From Mesorhizobium sp. CA14 (GTDB lineage: Bacteria > Pseudomonadota > Alphaproteobacteria > Rhizobiales > Rhizobiaceae), in contig NZ_JAIUHR010000016.1 of assembly GCF_020165195.1 (NCBI RefSeq), positions 62,001-126,000 of the forward strand: a stretch of DNA of 64,000 nt, in the 5' to 3' direction. The notes beneath the pieces are model-generated. The model searched no databases. It was not told the DNA's origin and saw nothing but the letters and a program-made list of their open reading frames with translations. Numbering within the stretch: position 1 is the stretch's first letter; each line of letters opens with the position of its first letter. Below are positions 10,764-19,647 of this stretch, in pieces. The translations under genes were made by a program, and so were the position numbers.

Positions 10764-11555
10764 TTAAGCCCGCTGGACGGCCGAGTCCAGCCGCATCGGC
10801 AGGCCCGCCCTGGCCATATGCGCCTTGGCTTCGGCGATTGTGTAGGTGCCGAAATGGAAGATCGAGGCGGCAAGCACCGCGCCCGCATGGCCGTCGCGGA
10901 TGCCGTCGACCAGGTGATCGAGCGTTCCGACGCCGCCCGATGCGATCACCGGCACGCGCACCGCGTCGGCAATCGCCCGGGTAAGCGCAAGGTCGTAGCC
11001 CGCCTTGGTGCCGTCGCGGTCCATCGAGGTCAAAAGGATCTCGCCGGCGCCGCGCTCGACCATGCGCCGTGCGAAGTCGACGGCGTCGATGCCCGTCTTC
11101 TCCCGCCCGCCATGGGTGAAGATCTCCCAGCGGTCGGCCTCGTCCGCCGCCGACACCTTCTTGGCGTCGATCGCCACGACGATGCACTGGTTGCCGAACT
11201 TGTTGGCCGCTTCCGCGACGAAATCCGGGTTCTTCACCGCCGCCGTGTTGATCGATACCTTGTCGGCGCCGGCCAGGAGCAGCTTGCGGATGTCGGCCAC
11301 CTGGCGCACGCCGCCGCCCACGGTGAGCGGCATGAAGCACTGCTCGGCCGTACGGGCGACCACATCGAAGATCGTCTCGCGGTTGTCGGACGATGCGGTG
11401 ATGTCAAGGAAGCAGAGCTCGTCGGCGCCGGCAGCATCATACGCCTTGGCGGCCTCGACGGGGTCGCCGGCATCGACGAGATCGACGAAATTGACGCCTT
11501 TGACCACGCGGCCGTTCTTGACGTCGAGGCAGGGGATGACGCGGGCCTTGAGCAT
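10764..11555 (-). CDS. hisF: Imidazole glycerol phosphate synthase, cyclase subunit
   Basis: Forms imidazole glycerol phosphate and AICAR from PRFAR and the ammonia delivered by HisH. It is a 263-residue TIM barrel with the two catalytic aspartates in place: Asp11 (PCLDVKNG) and Asp130 (VVAIDAKK). The phosphate-binding loops LTVGGGVR and IASGGVG are present. The ATG at 11555 overlaps the stop of the upstream arginase-like gene (TGATG), so the two are translationally coupled. The partner hisH lies three genes upstream in the same operon. Confidence 0.96.
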   Translation of the reverse strand: MLKARVIPCLDVKNGRVVKGVNFVDLVDAGDPVEAAKAYDAAGADELCFLDITASSDNRETIFDVVARTAEQCFMPLTVGGGVRQVADIRKLLLAGADKVSINTAAVKNPDFVAEAANKFGNQCIVVAIDAKKVSAADEADRWEIFTHGGREKTGIDAVDFARRMVERGAGEILLTSMDRDGTKAGYDLALTRAIADAVRVPVIASGGVGTLDHLVDGIRDGHAGAVLAASIFHFGTYTIAEAKAHMARAGLPMRLDSAVQRA

Positions 11556-12394
11556 CACTTGCCCTCCAGCGTCGAGAGCAGGTCGACCACCAGCGCGCCG
11601 ACCAGCGGCGGCACGTCCCCCCTGGGATCGAAGGCCGGATCGTAGGCGGAGATGGTGAGCCCGGCGATGGCGAGCGGCCCGGCGAGGCCGCACATGGCGG
11701 TACGTATCTGCTCCGGCGCCGGACCGCCGGGCGTGGTGTAGCGATTGGCCTGCAGCTTCTCGGGGTCGTGCACGTCGAGATCGACATGCATGTGGACCTG
11801 GCGTGCACCGTCGGCCTTCAGCCTTTGCGCCGCGCTCTTCCAGTCCAGGCATTCGGTCCGGATGATCGGCAGCTTCTCCAGCAGTTCCTTTTCCGCGCTG
11901 TCGAGGTCGCGCGCATTGACCAGAACGCAACGCGCCGGATCGACCGGCTTGAAGCCCGGGATCTGCGCCGCCATCGATCGCCAGCAGAGACCCAGCACGG
12001 TCGCCAGTGCCATGCCGTCGAGAAAGCCCGTTGTGGTGCTTTCCGGCGTGTTGAGGTCGCCATGCTGGTCGGCCCAGATGATGGCGTCGGCGCCGGCACC
12101 TGCCACGGCGCCGGCGGCCGTCAGGCAGTTGCCGGCCAGCACGATTGGAAACCGTTTCCTGTCGAGCGCCATGCGGACTTCGCCCGAAACGGCATTGCAG
12201 ACGGCAAATCCGGTGCCGATCTCGCGCTCTTCTTCGTCCTCGACCACCTTGCCGATGTCGCTCACCTCGACATCGTGGCCGGCGAGCTTCAGCGCCTCGG
12301 CCAGCCCGCCGGAGATCAGCGCGTCCGGGCCCTGGCCGCAGCCGCCGTGGAAATGGCCGCTGTCATAGGCTGCCAGGATGATCGAAATGTTCAC
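11555..12394 (-). CDS. Arginase/agmatinase-superfamily protein embedded in the his operon
   Basis: The 279-residue protein has the ureohydrolase fold. Metal-site motifs are WADQHGDLN (Asp109, His111, Asp113) and HVDLDVHDP (Asp205, Asp207). The first motif, GGDH in arginases, reads AGNC here, so the usual His ligand is replaced by Cys90. Activity and substrate are unknown; it might hydrolyse a guanidino, formimino or other C-N bond. It starts with GTG overlapping the hisA stop (GTGA) and its stop overlaps the hisF ATG. It is therefore locked between two histidine genes. Confidence 0.85.
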   Translation of the reverse strand: MNISIILAAYDSGHFHGGCGQGPDALISGGLAEALKLAGHDVEVSDIGKVVEDEEEREIGTGFAVCNAVSGEVRMALDRKRFPIVLAGNCLTAAGAVAGAGADAIIWADQHGDLNTPESTTTGFLDGMALATVLGLCWRSMAAQIPGFKPVDPARCVLVNARDLDSAEKELLEKLPIIRTECLDWKSAAQRLKADGARQVHMHVDLDVHDPEKLQANRYTTPGGPAPEQIRTAMCGLAGPLAIAGLTISAYDPAFDPRGDVPPLVGALVVDLLSTLEGK

Positions 12395-13137
12395 GCTCTT
12401 GCCTCCGCCCGCTCGCCGCGCAGGATCGCCAGTGCCTCGGCCGGGTCGATACGGCCGTCATATAGGGCGCGGCCGGAGATCGCGCCTTCGAGTTTTCGCG
12501 CATCGGGCATGGTCATGCGCACGATATCGGCGATCGAGGCGAGGCCGCCGGATGCGATCACCGGAATGGACACCGCCTCGGCGAGGCTGATCGTCGAATC
12601 CCAATTGATACCGGAAAGCACGCCGTCGCGGTCGATATCGGTATAGATGATGGCGGCGACACCCGCGCCCTCGAATTTCTTGGCGAGCTCGATTACGCCG
12701 AGCTCAGAGGCCTCGGCCCAGCCTTCGACCGCCACCTTGCCACCCTTGGCGTCGATGCCGACGGCGACCTTGCCGGGAAAAGCCTCGCAGGCTTGTTTGA
12801 CCAGCTCCGGCTCGCGCACCGCGACCGTGCCGAGGATGACGCGGGCGAGGCCGCGATCCAGCCAGTCCTCGATCTGCGGCAGGGTGCGGATGCCGCCGCC
12901 GAGCTGCACCGGGTTCTTCGTCGCCTTCAGGATGGCGCCCACCGCCGCGCTATTGACGCTCTGGCCTTTGAAGGCGCCGTTGAGGTCGACGACATGCAGC
13001 CACTCGAAACCCTGATCCTCGAAGGCCTTGGCCTGTGCGGCGGGGTCGTCGTTGTAGATGGTCGCGGTGGCCATGTCGCCGTGCTTCAGGCGCACGCATT
13101 GGCCGTCCTTGAGGTCGATCGCCGGAAACAGGATCAT
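12391..13137 (-). CDS. hisA: Phosphoribosylformimino-AICAR-phosphate isomerase
   Basis: Opens the ribose ring of ProFAR to give PRFAR, the substrate of HisF/HisH. It is a 248-residue TIM barrel with catalytic Asp8 (FPAIDLKDG) and Asp129 (GIDAKGG), plus phosphate loops LGGGIRT and IASGGL. The stop overlaps the next gene by 4 nt, and the start lies 3 nt after the DUF1330 stop, indicating one operon. Confidence 0.97.
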   Translation of the reverse strand: MILFPAIDLKDGQCVRLKHGDMATATIYNDDPAAQAKAFEDQGFEWLHVVDLNGAFKGQSVNSAAVGAILKATKNPVQLGGGIRTLPQIEDWLDRGLARVILGTVAVREPELVKQACEAFPGKVAVGIDAKGGKVAVEGWAEASELGVIELAKKFEGAGVAAIIYTDIDRDGVLSGINWDSTISLAEAVSIPVIASGGLASIADIVRMTMPDARKLEGAISGRALYDGRIDPAEALAILRGERAEARA

Positions 13138-13140
13138 GGG

Positions 13141-13446
13141 TCAGGCGCCCTCGACGATGACGAAATGGCCGGCCGAAGCGGCGAGCCGGAACTTCGAGGC
13201 GTGCCGATATTCAGGCGAATGACAGCATTCGATCGCTTTGTCGTAGGACTCGAACTCCACCAGCACGTGACGGTTGCCGGTCGCTCCTTCCGGACTCGCG
13301 TAGCGGCCCGCGCGAACCGCGAACTTCGCGCCGTATTTCGCAAAGGCGACCGCATTCGCCTCGATATACTGTTTGCAGACATCCGGATCGCGGACATCGA
13401 TCATCGCCATCCAATAGCCCTTCCTGCTCAATTTCAGGGCCTCCAT
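13141..13446 (-). CDS. DUF1330 family protein
   Basis: A 101-residue protein of the ferredoxin-like alpha/beta-barrel DUF1330 family. The family signature [10 protein letters not shown] is near the start, followed by [34 protein letters not shown] and FVIVEG. The biochemical role is unknown. The ATG at 13446 lies inside the last codons of hisH; a start at 13410 would remove the conserved KGYW stretch. It sits between hisH and hisA, so it is co-transcribed with histidine genes. Confidence 0.88.
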   Translation of the reverse strand: MEALKLSRKGYWMAMIDVRDPDVCKQYIEANAVAFAKYGAKFAVRAGRYASPEGATGNRHVLVEFESYDKAIECCHSPEYRHASKFRLAASAGHFVIVEGA

Positions 13447-14084
13447 TTCAGGAAATTGGTGATCAGCGCCAGACCGAGCGCCTGGCTCTTCTCGGGATGG
13501 AACTGCGTACCGGCAAGGTTGTCGCGCGCCACCGCCGCCGTCACCGCGCCGCCATAGTCGGTCGTCGCCAGCACTTCGCCGGAATTCTTCGCGTCCAGAT
13601 GATAAGAATGGACGAAATAGGCGTGCAGCCCCTTCGGGCCGGTCTCGATGCCGGAAAACAGCGGGTGCTTGCGTTGGAGTTCGATCGTGTTCCAGCCGAT
13701 CTGCGGGATCTTCAGCGCCGGATCGGAGGGCTGGATCTCCTTGACGTCGCCGGCGATCCAGCCGAGGCCATTGGTGACGGTCTTCTCCAACCCGCGTTGC
13801 GACATCAGTTGCATGCCGACGCAGATACCGAGGAAAGGCCGCCCTTTACGAAGCGCGACCTCTTCCACCGCCTCCCACATCCCCGGCACCGCATGCAGGC
13901 CGGCGGCGCAGTCGGCATAGGCGCCGACGCCCGGCAGCACGATGTGGTCGGCGGAACGCACGCGCTCGGCATCGGCCGTCAGCTCGATCGTCGCGGCAAG
14001 GCCCGCCTCATGCGCGGCGCGCTCGAAGGCCTTGGTGGCCGAGCGCAGATTGCCCGAGCCGTAATCGATGATGGCCACCCGCAT
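13434..14084 (-). CDS. hisH: Imidazole glycerol phosphate synthase, glutamine amidotransferase subunit
   Basis: Hydrolyses glutamine and passes ammonia to HisF. The 216-residue class I amidotransferase has the nucleophile Cys88 in FLGICVGMQ and the His196/Glu198 pair in QFHPEKS. The oxyanion region PGVGAY is present. It begins 1 nt after the DUF2628 stop and overlaps the DUF1330 gene by 13 nt. Confidence 0.97.
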   Translation of the reverse strand: MRVAIIDYGSGNLRSATKAFERAAHEAGLAATIELTADAERVRSADHIVLPGVGAYADCAAGLHAVPGMWEAVEEVALRKGRPFLGICVGMQLMSQRGLEKTVTNGLGWIAGDVKEIQPSDPALKIPQIGWNTIELQRKHPLFSGIETGPKGLHAYFVHSYHLDAKNSGEVLATTDYGGAVTAAVARDNLAGTQFHPEKSQALGLALITNFLKWRP

Positions 14085-14085
14085 C

Positions 14086-14559
14086 TCAGGGCCTTCCAGG
14101 CGTATGGGTCAGGCCGAGCGCCATGCCTGTCTGCGGCGGACGTGCCTGCGATGCATCCGGTACTATGCGCGGCAGGGATGGCTGCTCCTCGCTCTCTTCG
14201 CCGGTTTCCAACACATGGCGCGTCTCGGCATCGGCGAGATTGCCGGCCTCGATCACGCCCCATTCGCGCCAGCCGCGCCGCCGCAGCGAGGCGATGCGCA
14301 GGCCCTGGCCTTCGAAGCCGACATAGAGCGAGACCAGCAGCGAGAGCAGCGATCCGGTCCCTTCGAGCCCGAGCCTCTCGCCGGCCACCGACAGGATCGC
14401 CATGACGATGAAGGTCAGGGCCGCCTCGATCCACATCCGGTGCCAGGCGAGCCAGAGCGGCGCGACCAGGAAACCCAGCCAGGTGAAGCTGTCGCGCACG
14501 AAACTTACGTCCTCGGCTTTGTTGCCGGCCGGCGGCGCCATCACGACATAGATCGCCAT
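14086..14559 (-). CDS. DUF2628 family small membrane protein
   Basis: A 157-residue protein starting [10 protein letters not shown]. It has a conserved [21 protein letters not shown] segment and two or three hydrophobic helices (about residues 28-85), ending in a hydrophilic, Pro/Glu-rich tail. It matches the DUF2628 pattern. Function is unknown. The gene is packed between hisB (4-nt gap) and hisH (1-nt gap). Confidence 0.85.
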   Translation of the reverse strand: MAIYVVMAPPAGNKAEDVSFVRDSFTWLGFLVAPLWLAWHRMWIEAALTFIVMAILSVAGERLGLEGTGSLLSLLVSLYVGFEGQGLRIASLRRRGWREWGVIEAGNLADAETRHVLETGEESEEQPSLPRIVPDASQARPPQTGMALGLTHTPGRP

Positions 14560-14563
14560 AGGG

Positions 14564-15160
14564 CTAACCTTTCAGGGATCCCTTGGTGGACGGCACAGCA
14601 TCGGGTTGGCGCGGATCGGGCTCCAGTGCCGCGCGCAAGCTGCGCGCCACTGCCTTGAAGCAGGTTTCGGCAATGTGATGGTTGTTGGCGCCGTAGTGGT
14701 TGGTCACATGCAGCGTGATGCCGGCATTCTGCGCCAGCGCCTGGAAGAACTCCCGCACCAGCTCCGTGTCGAACGTGCCGATCTTCGGCGACGAGAAGCC
14801 GACATCCCAGACCAGGAAAGGTCGGCCGGAGACGTCGATCGCCGCCCTGGTCAGCGTCTCGTCCATGGCAAGGTCGATCGAGGCATAGCGCATGATGCCG
14901 CGCCGCTCGCCAAGCGCCTTGCTCAGCGCCTGGCCGATCGCGATGCCGGTGTCCTCGACCGTGTGGTGGTCGTCGATATGCAGGTCGCCCTTGGCCTTGA
15001 CCGTCATGTCGATCAGCGAATGCCGCGACAGCTGGTCGAGCATATGGTCGAAGAAGCCGACGCCGGTCGAAATGTCGGATTTTCCCTTGCCGTCGACATC
15101 GACGGAGACCGAAATCTCGGTTTCCTTGGTTTTGCGGCTGACTTCGGCCGAACGCGTCAT
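14564..15160 (-). CDS. hisB: Imidazoleglycerol-phosphate dehydratase
   Basis: Dehydrates imidazole glycerol phosphate to imidazole acetol phosphate with a di-manganese site. The 198-residue monofunctional form has the duplicated histidine motifs [20 protein letters not shown] and [12 protein letters not shown]. No histidinol phosphatase domain is attached. It is the first gene of the minus-strand his run, so the operon promoter should lie in the 217-bp gap shared with hslV. Confidence 0.97.
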   Translation of the reverse strand: MTRSAEVSRKTKETEISVSVDVDGKGKSDISTGVGFFDHMLDQLSRHSLIDMTVKAKGDLHIDDHHTVEDTGIAIGQALSKALGERRGIMRYASIDLAMDETLTRAAIDVSGRPFLVWDVGFSSPKIGTFDTELVREFFQALAQNAGITLHVTNHYGANNHHIAETCFKAVARSLRAALEPDPRQPDAVPSTKGSLKG

Positions 15161-15377
15161 CGTTTTGTCCTTGTTGCCCTGCTCGGAGGCGCCAGGGCTT
15201 GAAAACGAAAGCCTTCTACCAGCATGATCCGGCGATTGCCAGTTGCCATTCCGGCCGCTATCTGCCTCGGTCGAGGGGCGGTTTGCAATCGTTGGCCTTG
15301 TGCATACATATGGCCGATCAAACTCACTCGTACCGCGCCAATCGCCTTTTCAAGGGATAGCGCGCATCGGAGCTCAA

Positions 15378-15929
15378 ATGTCGAATGAACTCACCATGCA
15401 CGCCACGACCATCATAAGCGTGCGCAAGGGCAATAAGGTCGTGATCGCCGGCGACGGCCAGGTCAGCCTCGGCCAGACGATCATGAAGGGCAACGCCCGC
15501 AAGGTGCGCCGCATCGGCAAAGGCGGCAGCGTCATTGCCGGCTTCGCCGGCGCTACCGCCGACGCCTTCACCCTGCTCGAGCGGCTCGAAGCCAAGCTCG
15601 AACAATATCCGGACCAGCTGACGCGCGCCTGCGTCGAGCTCGCCAAGGACTGGCGCACCGACCGCTATCTGCGCCGCCTGGAAGCCATGATGCTGGTCGC
15701 CGACAAGTCTGTCTCGCTGGCGCTGACCGGCAATGGCGACGTGCTGGAGCCCGAACATGGCGTCATGGCCATTGGTTCCGGCGGCAATTACGCCCTGGCA
15801 GCGGCCCGTGCGCTGATCGACACCGACAAGGATGCCGAGGAGATCGCCCGCAAGGCTATGCAGATCGCGTCCGACATCTGCGTCTACACCAACAACAATT
15901 TTGTCGTCGAAACGCTCGATGCCGCTTGA
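15378..15929 (+). CDS. hslV: ATP-dependent protease HslVU, peptidase subunit
   Basis: Proteasome-like threonine peptidase that degrades misfolded proteins with the HslU ATPase. The 183-residue product carries a 9-residue propeptide before Thr10, the expected N-terminal nucleophile in [23 protein letters not shown] and the glycine-rich [14 protein letters not shown] are family stretches. I chose the ATG at 15378; the frame is open upstream, but earlier starts give no family-like sequence. hslU lies 1.2 kb downstream with two other genes between. Confidence 0.96.
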   Translation: MSNELTMHATTIISVRKGNKVVIAGDGQVSLGQTIMKGNARKVRRIGKGGSVIAGFAGATADAFTLLERLEAKLEQYPDQLTRACVELAKDWRTDRYLRRLEAMMLVADKSVSLALTGNGDVLEPEHGVMAIGSGGNYALAAARALIDTDKDAEEIARKAMQIASDICVYTNNNFVVETLDAA

Positions 15930-15957
15930 ACGACCACGACCCCGAACCGAAGGACCG

Positions 15958-16003
15958 CGAAAGCGCAAGGTGGCCACCGGTTTTCGGACAAGATCATGAT
16001 CGA
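15958..16003. repeat. Partial palindromic element (copy 3) overlapping a start codon
   Basis: GCGAAAGCGCAAG, then CCGGTTTTCGGACAAGATCATGATC, resembles the right half of the element at 5077-5127 (GCGGTTTTCGGACGACATCATGCTC). The ATG of the next gene at 15996 lies within its terminal GATCATGATC. Confidence 0.65.
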
Positions 16004-16520
16004 ACCAGCAGATACATATGATTTTCGGCCGGTCACGGAAAAAGACCTGCCGATGATCGCCGGTTGGCTGCGCGAGCCGCATGTCGCCCAATGGTGGGAC
16101 GCTCCCGACAAGGAGGTCGCCGAGATCCGCGAGCATATCGATTCGGTTTCGGTGGAGCCGCTGATTGTCGAGCTCGACGGCAGGCCGATCGCCTATCTGC
16201 AGAGCTACGATCCGCATATGGAGGACGACCATCCCTATGCCGACCAGCCCTTCGGCACGCTGGGCATCGATCTCACGATCGGCCCGCCGGAACTGGTCGG
16301 GGTCGGCCATGGCTCGGCCATCGTGCGGCAGTTCGTCGAGGAGCTGTTCGAGGAAGGCGCGCCGCGCGTCATCATCGATCCGCATCCCGACAATGGCCGC
16401 GCCATCCGCGCCTATGAGAAGGCCGGCTTCAGGCCGATCGGGCGCAGGCATTCGCAATACGGGGACGTCGTTCTGATGGCCGCCGATGCGGCCGACGACG
16501 ACGAAAATCTGGGGGACTGA
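15996..16520 (+). CDS. GNAT-family N-acetyltransferase (AAC(6')-like)
   Basis: The 174-residue protein begins [27 protein letters not shown], the N-terminus typical of aminoglycoside 6'-acetyltransferase-like GNATs. The acetyl-CoA region is [18 protein letters not shown], and [13 protein letters not shown] is the usual C-terminal motif. The acceptor is unknown; resistance should not be assumed. It lies between hslV and hslU. Its start codon lies inside a repeat copy with no clear ribosome-binding site, so the start is uncertain. Confidence 0.85.
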   Translation: MIEPADTYDFRPVTEKDLPMIAGWLREPHVAQWWDAPDKEVAEIREHIDSVSVEPLIVELDGRPIAYLQSYDPHMEDDHPYADQPFGTLGIDLTIGPPELVGVGHGSAIVRQFVEELFEEGAPRVIIDPHPDNGRAIRAYEKAGFRPIGRRHSQYGDVVLMAADAADDDENLGD

Positions 16521-16524
16521 GGCA

Positions 16525-17124
16525 ATGACCGCATCCGGAGAGGACAAGACGCTTTCGGCCTATGAAGACAGCTGGCGCATGGGCCTGCTGCTCGTGCTCG
16601 CTTTGATCGTCTTCCAGGCAGGCACCCTGTACGGCATGGGCCACCCCCCGATCTGCACCTGCGGCTACGTCAAGCTCTGGCAAGGCGTGGTCAACAGCTC
16701 GGAGAATTCCCAGCACATTGCCGACTGGTACACATTCTCACACATCATCCACGGCTTCCTGTTCTATGCGCTGGCCTGGGCGCTGTTCCCGCGCTCGCCG
16801 GTGGGCTTAAGGCTCGCCTTCGCCGTCCTCATCGAAGGCGGCTGGGAGATCCTGGAAAACAGTCCCTTCATCATCGAGCGCTACCGCGCCGGCACCATCT
16901 CGCTCAGCTATTACGGCGATTCCATCATCAATTCGGTGTCCGACACGCTGTTCATGGCGCTGGGATTTGTGATGGCGCGAAAGCTACCTATATGGGTGAT
17001 CGTGGCCCTGGCGCTCATCTTCGAGCTCGGCACGGGTTACATCATCCGGGACAATCTGACGCTCAACGTGATCATGCTGCTGCATCCGTTCGAGTTTATC
17101 AGGCAGTGGCAAAGTGGAATTTGA
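16525..17124 (+). CDS. DUF2585 (UPF0314) membrane protein
   Basis: The 199-residue protein has about four membrane helices. Conserved polar stretches are [40 protein letters not shown] and [17 protein letters not shown]. This is the alphaproteobacterial UPF0314 pattern; function is unknown. The ATG at 16525 follows GAGGCA and lies 4 nt after the GNAT stop. hslU starts 5 nt after its stop, so it is part of the hslV-hslU run. Confidence 0.85.
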   Translation: MTASGEDKTLSAYEDSWRMGLLLVLALIVFQAGTLYGMGHPPICTCGYVKLWQGVVNSSENSQHIADWYTFSHIIHGFLFYALAWALFPRSPVGLRLAFAVLIEGGWEILENSPFIIERYRAGTISLSYYGDSIINSVSDTLFMALGFVMARKLPIWVIVALALIFELGTGYIIRDNLTLNVIMLLHPFEFIRQWQSGI

Positions 17125-17129
17125 GTAAC

Positions 17130-18440
17130 ATGAGCACCTTTTCTCCCCGCGAAATCGTTTCGGAACTCGATCGCTTCATCATAGGCCAGAAGGACGCCAA
17201 GCGCGCCGTGGCCATCGCCTTGCGCAACCGCTGGCGCCGCCAGCAGCTGGAAGGCCAGATGCGCGAAGAGGTGATGCCGAAGAATATTCTGATGATCGGC
17301 CCGACCGGCGTCGGCAAGACCGAGATATCGCGCCGCCTGGCGCGGCTCGCCGGCGCTCCCTTCGTCAAGGTCGAGGCCACGAAATTCACCGAGGTCGGCT
17401 ATGTCGGCCGCGATGTCGAGCAGATCGTGCGCGACCTCGTCGAGGTCGCCATCGGCCTGACGCGCGAGAAGATGCGCGAGGATGTCGCCGCGCGCGCCCA
17501 GATCAACGCCGAGGAACGCGTGCTGGAAGCGCTGGTCGGCAAGACGGCGAGCCCGGCGACCCGCGACTCCTTCCGCAAGAAGCTGCGCGACGGCGAGCTC
17601 GACGACAAGGAGATCGAGATCGAGGTGGCCGACACCGGCAATGGCGGCATGTCCGGCTTCGAGATTCCCGGCATGCCGGGCGCCAATGTCGGCGTGCTCA
17701 ACATCAACGACATGCTGTCGAAGGCGATGGGTGGCCGCAGGACCAAGACCCGCAAGACCACGGTGCGCGATTCCTATGCGCTGCTGGTCAACGACGAGTC
17801 CGACAAGCTGCTCGACCAGGACGAGGTGGTGCGCAGGGCGCTGGAATCGGCCGAGAACGACGGCATCGTCTTCCTCGACGAGATCGACAAGATCGCCGCC
17901 AGGAGCGACATTTCGGGCGGCCCGTCGCGTGAAGGCGTGCAGCGCGACCTGCTGCCGCTGGTCGAAGGCACCACTGTCGCGACCAAATATGGGCCGATCA
18001 AGACCGACCATATATTGTTCATCGCGTCGGGCGCCTTCCACGTCTCCAAGCCGTCGGACCTGCTGCCCGAGCTGCAGGGCCGCCTGCCGATCCGTGTCGA
18101 GCTGCGCGCGCTGGAGAAGGCGGATTTCATCCGCATCCTCACCGAGACGGAGGCGAGCCTCATCAAGCAGTACATCGCGCTGATGAAGACAGAAGGCGTC
18201 GAGCTGACCTTCACCGACGACGCCATCGATTCGCTTGCCGGCATCGCCGTCGATCTCAACGCCAGCGTCGAGAATATCGGCGCCCGGCGCCTGCAGACGG
18301 TAATGGAGCGCGTGCTGGATGAGATTTCCTACGACGCGCCGGACCGCCACGGCACGGCGGTCACCATCGACGCCGCTTATGTCGAGAAGCATGTCGGCGA
18401 CCTGTCGCGCAACACCGACCTGTCGCGGTTCATCCTTTAA
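17130..18440 (+). CDS. hslU: ATP-dependent protease HslVU, ATPase subunit
   Basis: Clp/HSP100 AAA+ unfoldase that feeds substrates to HslV. The 436-residue product starts [20 protein letters not shown]. Walker A ([14 protein letters not shown]) lies around residues 55-68, Walker B ([11 protein letters not shown]) around 246, and the intermediate I-domain between them. The C-terminus ends LSRFIL, the tail that docks into HslV. It begins 5 nt after the DUF2585 stop. Confidence 0.97.
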   Translation: MSTFSPREIVSELDRFIIGQKDAKRAVAIALRNRWRRQQLEGQMREEVMPKNILMIGPTGVGKTEISRRLARLAGAPFVKVEATKFTEVGYVGRDVEQIVRDLVEVAIGLTREKMREDVAARAQINAEERVLEALVGKTASPATRDSFRKKLRDGELDDKEIEIEVADTGNGGMSGFEIPGMPGANVGVLNINDMLSKAMGGRRTKTRKTTVRDSYALLVNDESDKLLDQDEVVRRALESAENDGIVFLDEIDKIAARSDISGGPSREGVQRDLLPLVEGTTVATKYGPIKTDHILFIASGAFHVSKPSDLLPELQGRLPIRVELRALEKADFIRILTETEASLIKQYIALMKTEGVELTFTDDAIDSLAGIAVDLNASVENIGARRLQTVMERVLDEISYDAPDRHGTAVTIDAAYVEKHVGDLSRNTDLSRFIL

Positions 18441-18452
18441 GCTCTATCGGGG

Positions 18453-18528
18453 TTTCGGGCCGGCCTTCTAGCCGGCCTGAAACGCCTTCCGATGCCCCGA
18501 TTTCGGGCCGGCTCAGGCCGGCCTGAAA
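18453..18528. repeat. Two tandem GC-rich hairpins after hslU
   Basis: TTTCGGGCCGGC followed by GCCGGCCTGAAA forms a 12-bp hairpin with one wobble, at 18453-18482. The same arms recur at 18501-18528 with a 4-nt loop. They begin about 13 nt after the hslU stop. There is no T tract, so they look more like mRNA-end stabilisers or a repeat family than a classical terminator. Confidence 0.8.
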
Positions 18529-18656
18529 CGCCCTTCCAATGCAAAGTGTGGCCAAATGGAAGCATCTGGCCACGATTTTTGGTGGCAGCTCGAAGCCTTC
18601 TCTCGACTCTGCCATGCGCTTTACCTAGTTTGCCGCGCATTCGAAAGCGGCGGCGT

Positions 18657-19616
18657 ATGAAGAAACTTATCCTGCTTTTTCTCGGCATGGCCTTGGCGAC
18701 GGCAGCGGCAACCGCCGACGCCGCGACCATCGTGCCCCCAGGCAACCGCAACAGCGTGCAGCCGGACATTCCCGGCGCCTCCAGCCGGCGCACCCAGGCC
18801 ACCAACACAACCTTCCAGGCCAAGTACCGCAAGGTCTACGCGCTCTTGCAGAGCGATGCCGAGCTGCGCGGCAAGATCAGGAAGGCGGCCGCGGCCTACG
18901 GCATCGATCCCATGCATATCGTCGGCGCCATCGTCGGCGAGCATACCTACAATGTCGACGCCTACGACCGCCTGCAAACCTACTACGTCAAGGCGATCTC
19001 CTATTTGTCGAGCAAGCTTTCCTTTGCCTATCACGGCGAGGACGTCAGCGATTTCATCCAGCGGCCGGAATTCAAGAAATGCGCCGGCATGGACGACAGC
19101 TATGATCTCTGGGAATGCCGCGAGCAGGTATGGAACCATTCGTTCCGCGGCAAGACCGTGGGCGGCGAGGATTTCCCCAACGACCGCTTCGGCGCCACCT
19201 TCTTCCAGCCCTACTATGCCGGCCAGACCTTCGGCCTCGGCCAGTTGAACCCACTGACCGCGCTGCAGATGAGCGATCTCGTGCACAAGGTCTCTGGCCT
19301 GCCGAAGCTCGACGTCGATGATCCCAACACGGTCTACAAGACCATCATGGACCCCGACCTGACGCTGCCTTACGTCGCCGCGACCATCAAGAAGTCGATC
19401 GACGCCTATCGCAGCATCGCCGGCTTCGACATCTCGAAGAATCCAGGCCTGACCGCGACGCTCTACAATGTCGGCAACCCTGAACAGCGCGCCTATGCGC
19501 TGAAGGCCGAGAACGAAAAGCGCCGCGCCGAAGGACAAGCCGAAAAGCTGCCCGAGGAGAACTATTACGGCTGGCTGGTCAACGACAAGCTGGATGAGCT
19601 GAAGGCGCTTTTCTAG
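18657..19616 (+). CDS. DUF1402 family exported protein
   Basis: The 319-residue protein has a clear signal peptide (MKKLILLFLGMALATAAATADA, cleaved near residue 22). Its mature part includes YGIDPMHIVGAIVGEHTYN, YHGEDVSDFIQRPEF and TFGLGQLNPLTALQMSDLV. It fits the DUF1402 family found in rhizobia. The GEHTYNVD and GLGQLNPLTAL stretches loosely recall lytic-transglycosylase folds with a glutamate in a short motif; this is only a resemblance. It appears monocistronic and convergent with the oxidoreductase ending at 19648. Confidence 0.78.
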   Translation: MKKLILLFLGMALATAAATADAATIVPPGNRNSVQPDIPGASSRRTQATNTTFQAKYRKVYALLQSDAELRGKIRKAAAAYGIDPMHIVGAIVGEHTYNVDAYDRLQTYYVKAISYLSSKLSFAYHGEDVSDFIQRPEFKKCAGMDDSYDLWECREQVWNHSFRGKTVGGEDFPNDRFGATFFQPYYAGQTFGLGQLNPLTALQMSDLVHKVSGLPKLDVDDPNTVYKTIMDPDLTLPYVAATIKKSIDAYRSIAGFDISKNPGLTATLYNVGNPEQRAYALKAENEKRRAEGQAEKLPEENYYGWLVNDKLDELKALF

Positions 19617-19647
19617 AGGCAGCGCGACCTCCCGCGATTAGGGAAAA

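Noticed and set aside
15161..15377. A heat-shock (RpoH) promoter for hslV
   Set aside because: Several CTTG and TTG triplets are present, but none has a matching -10 at 17-18 nt, so I do not report one.
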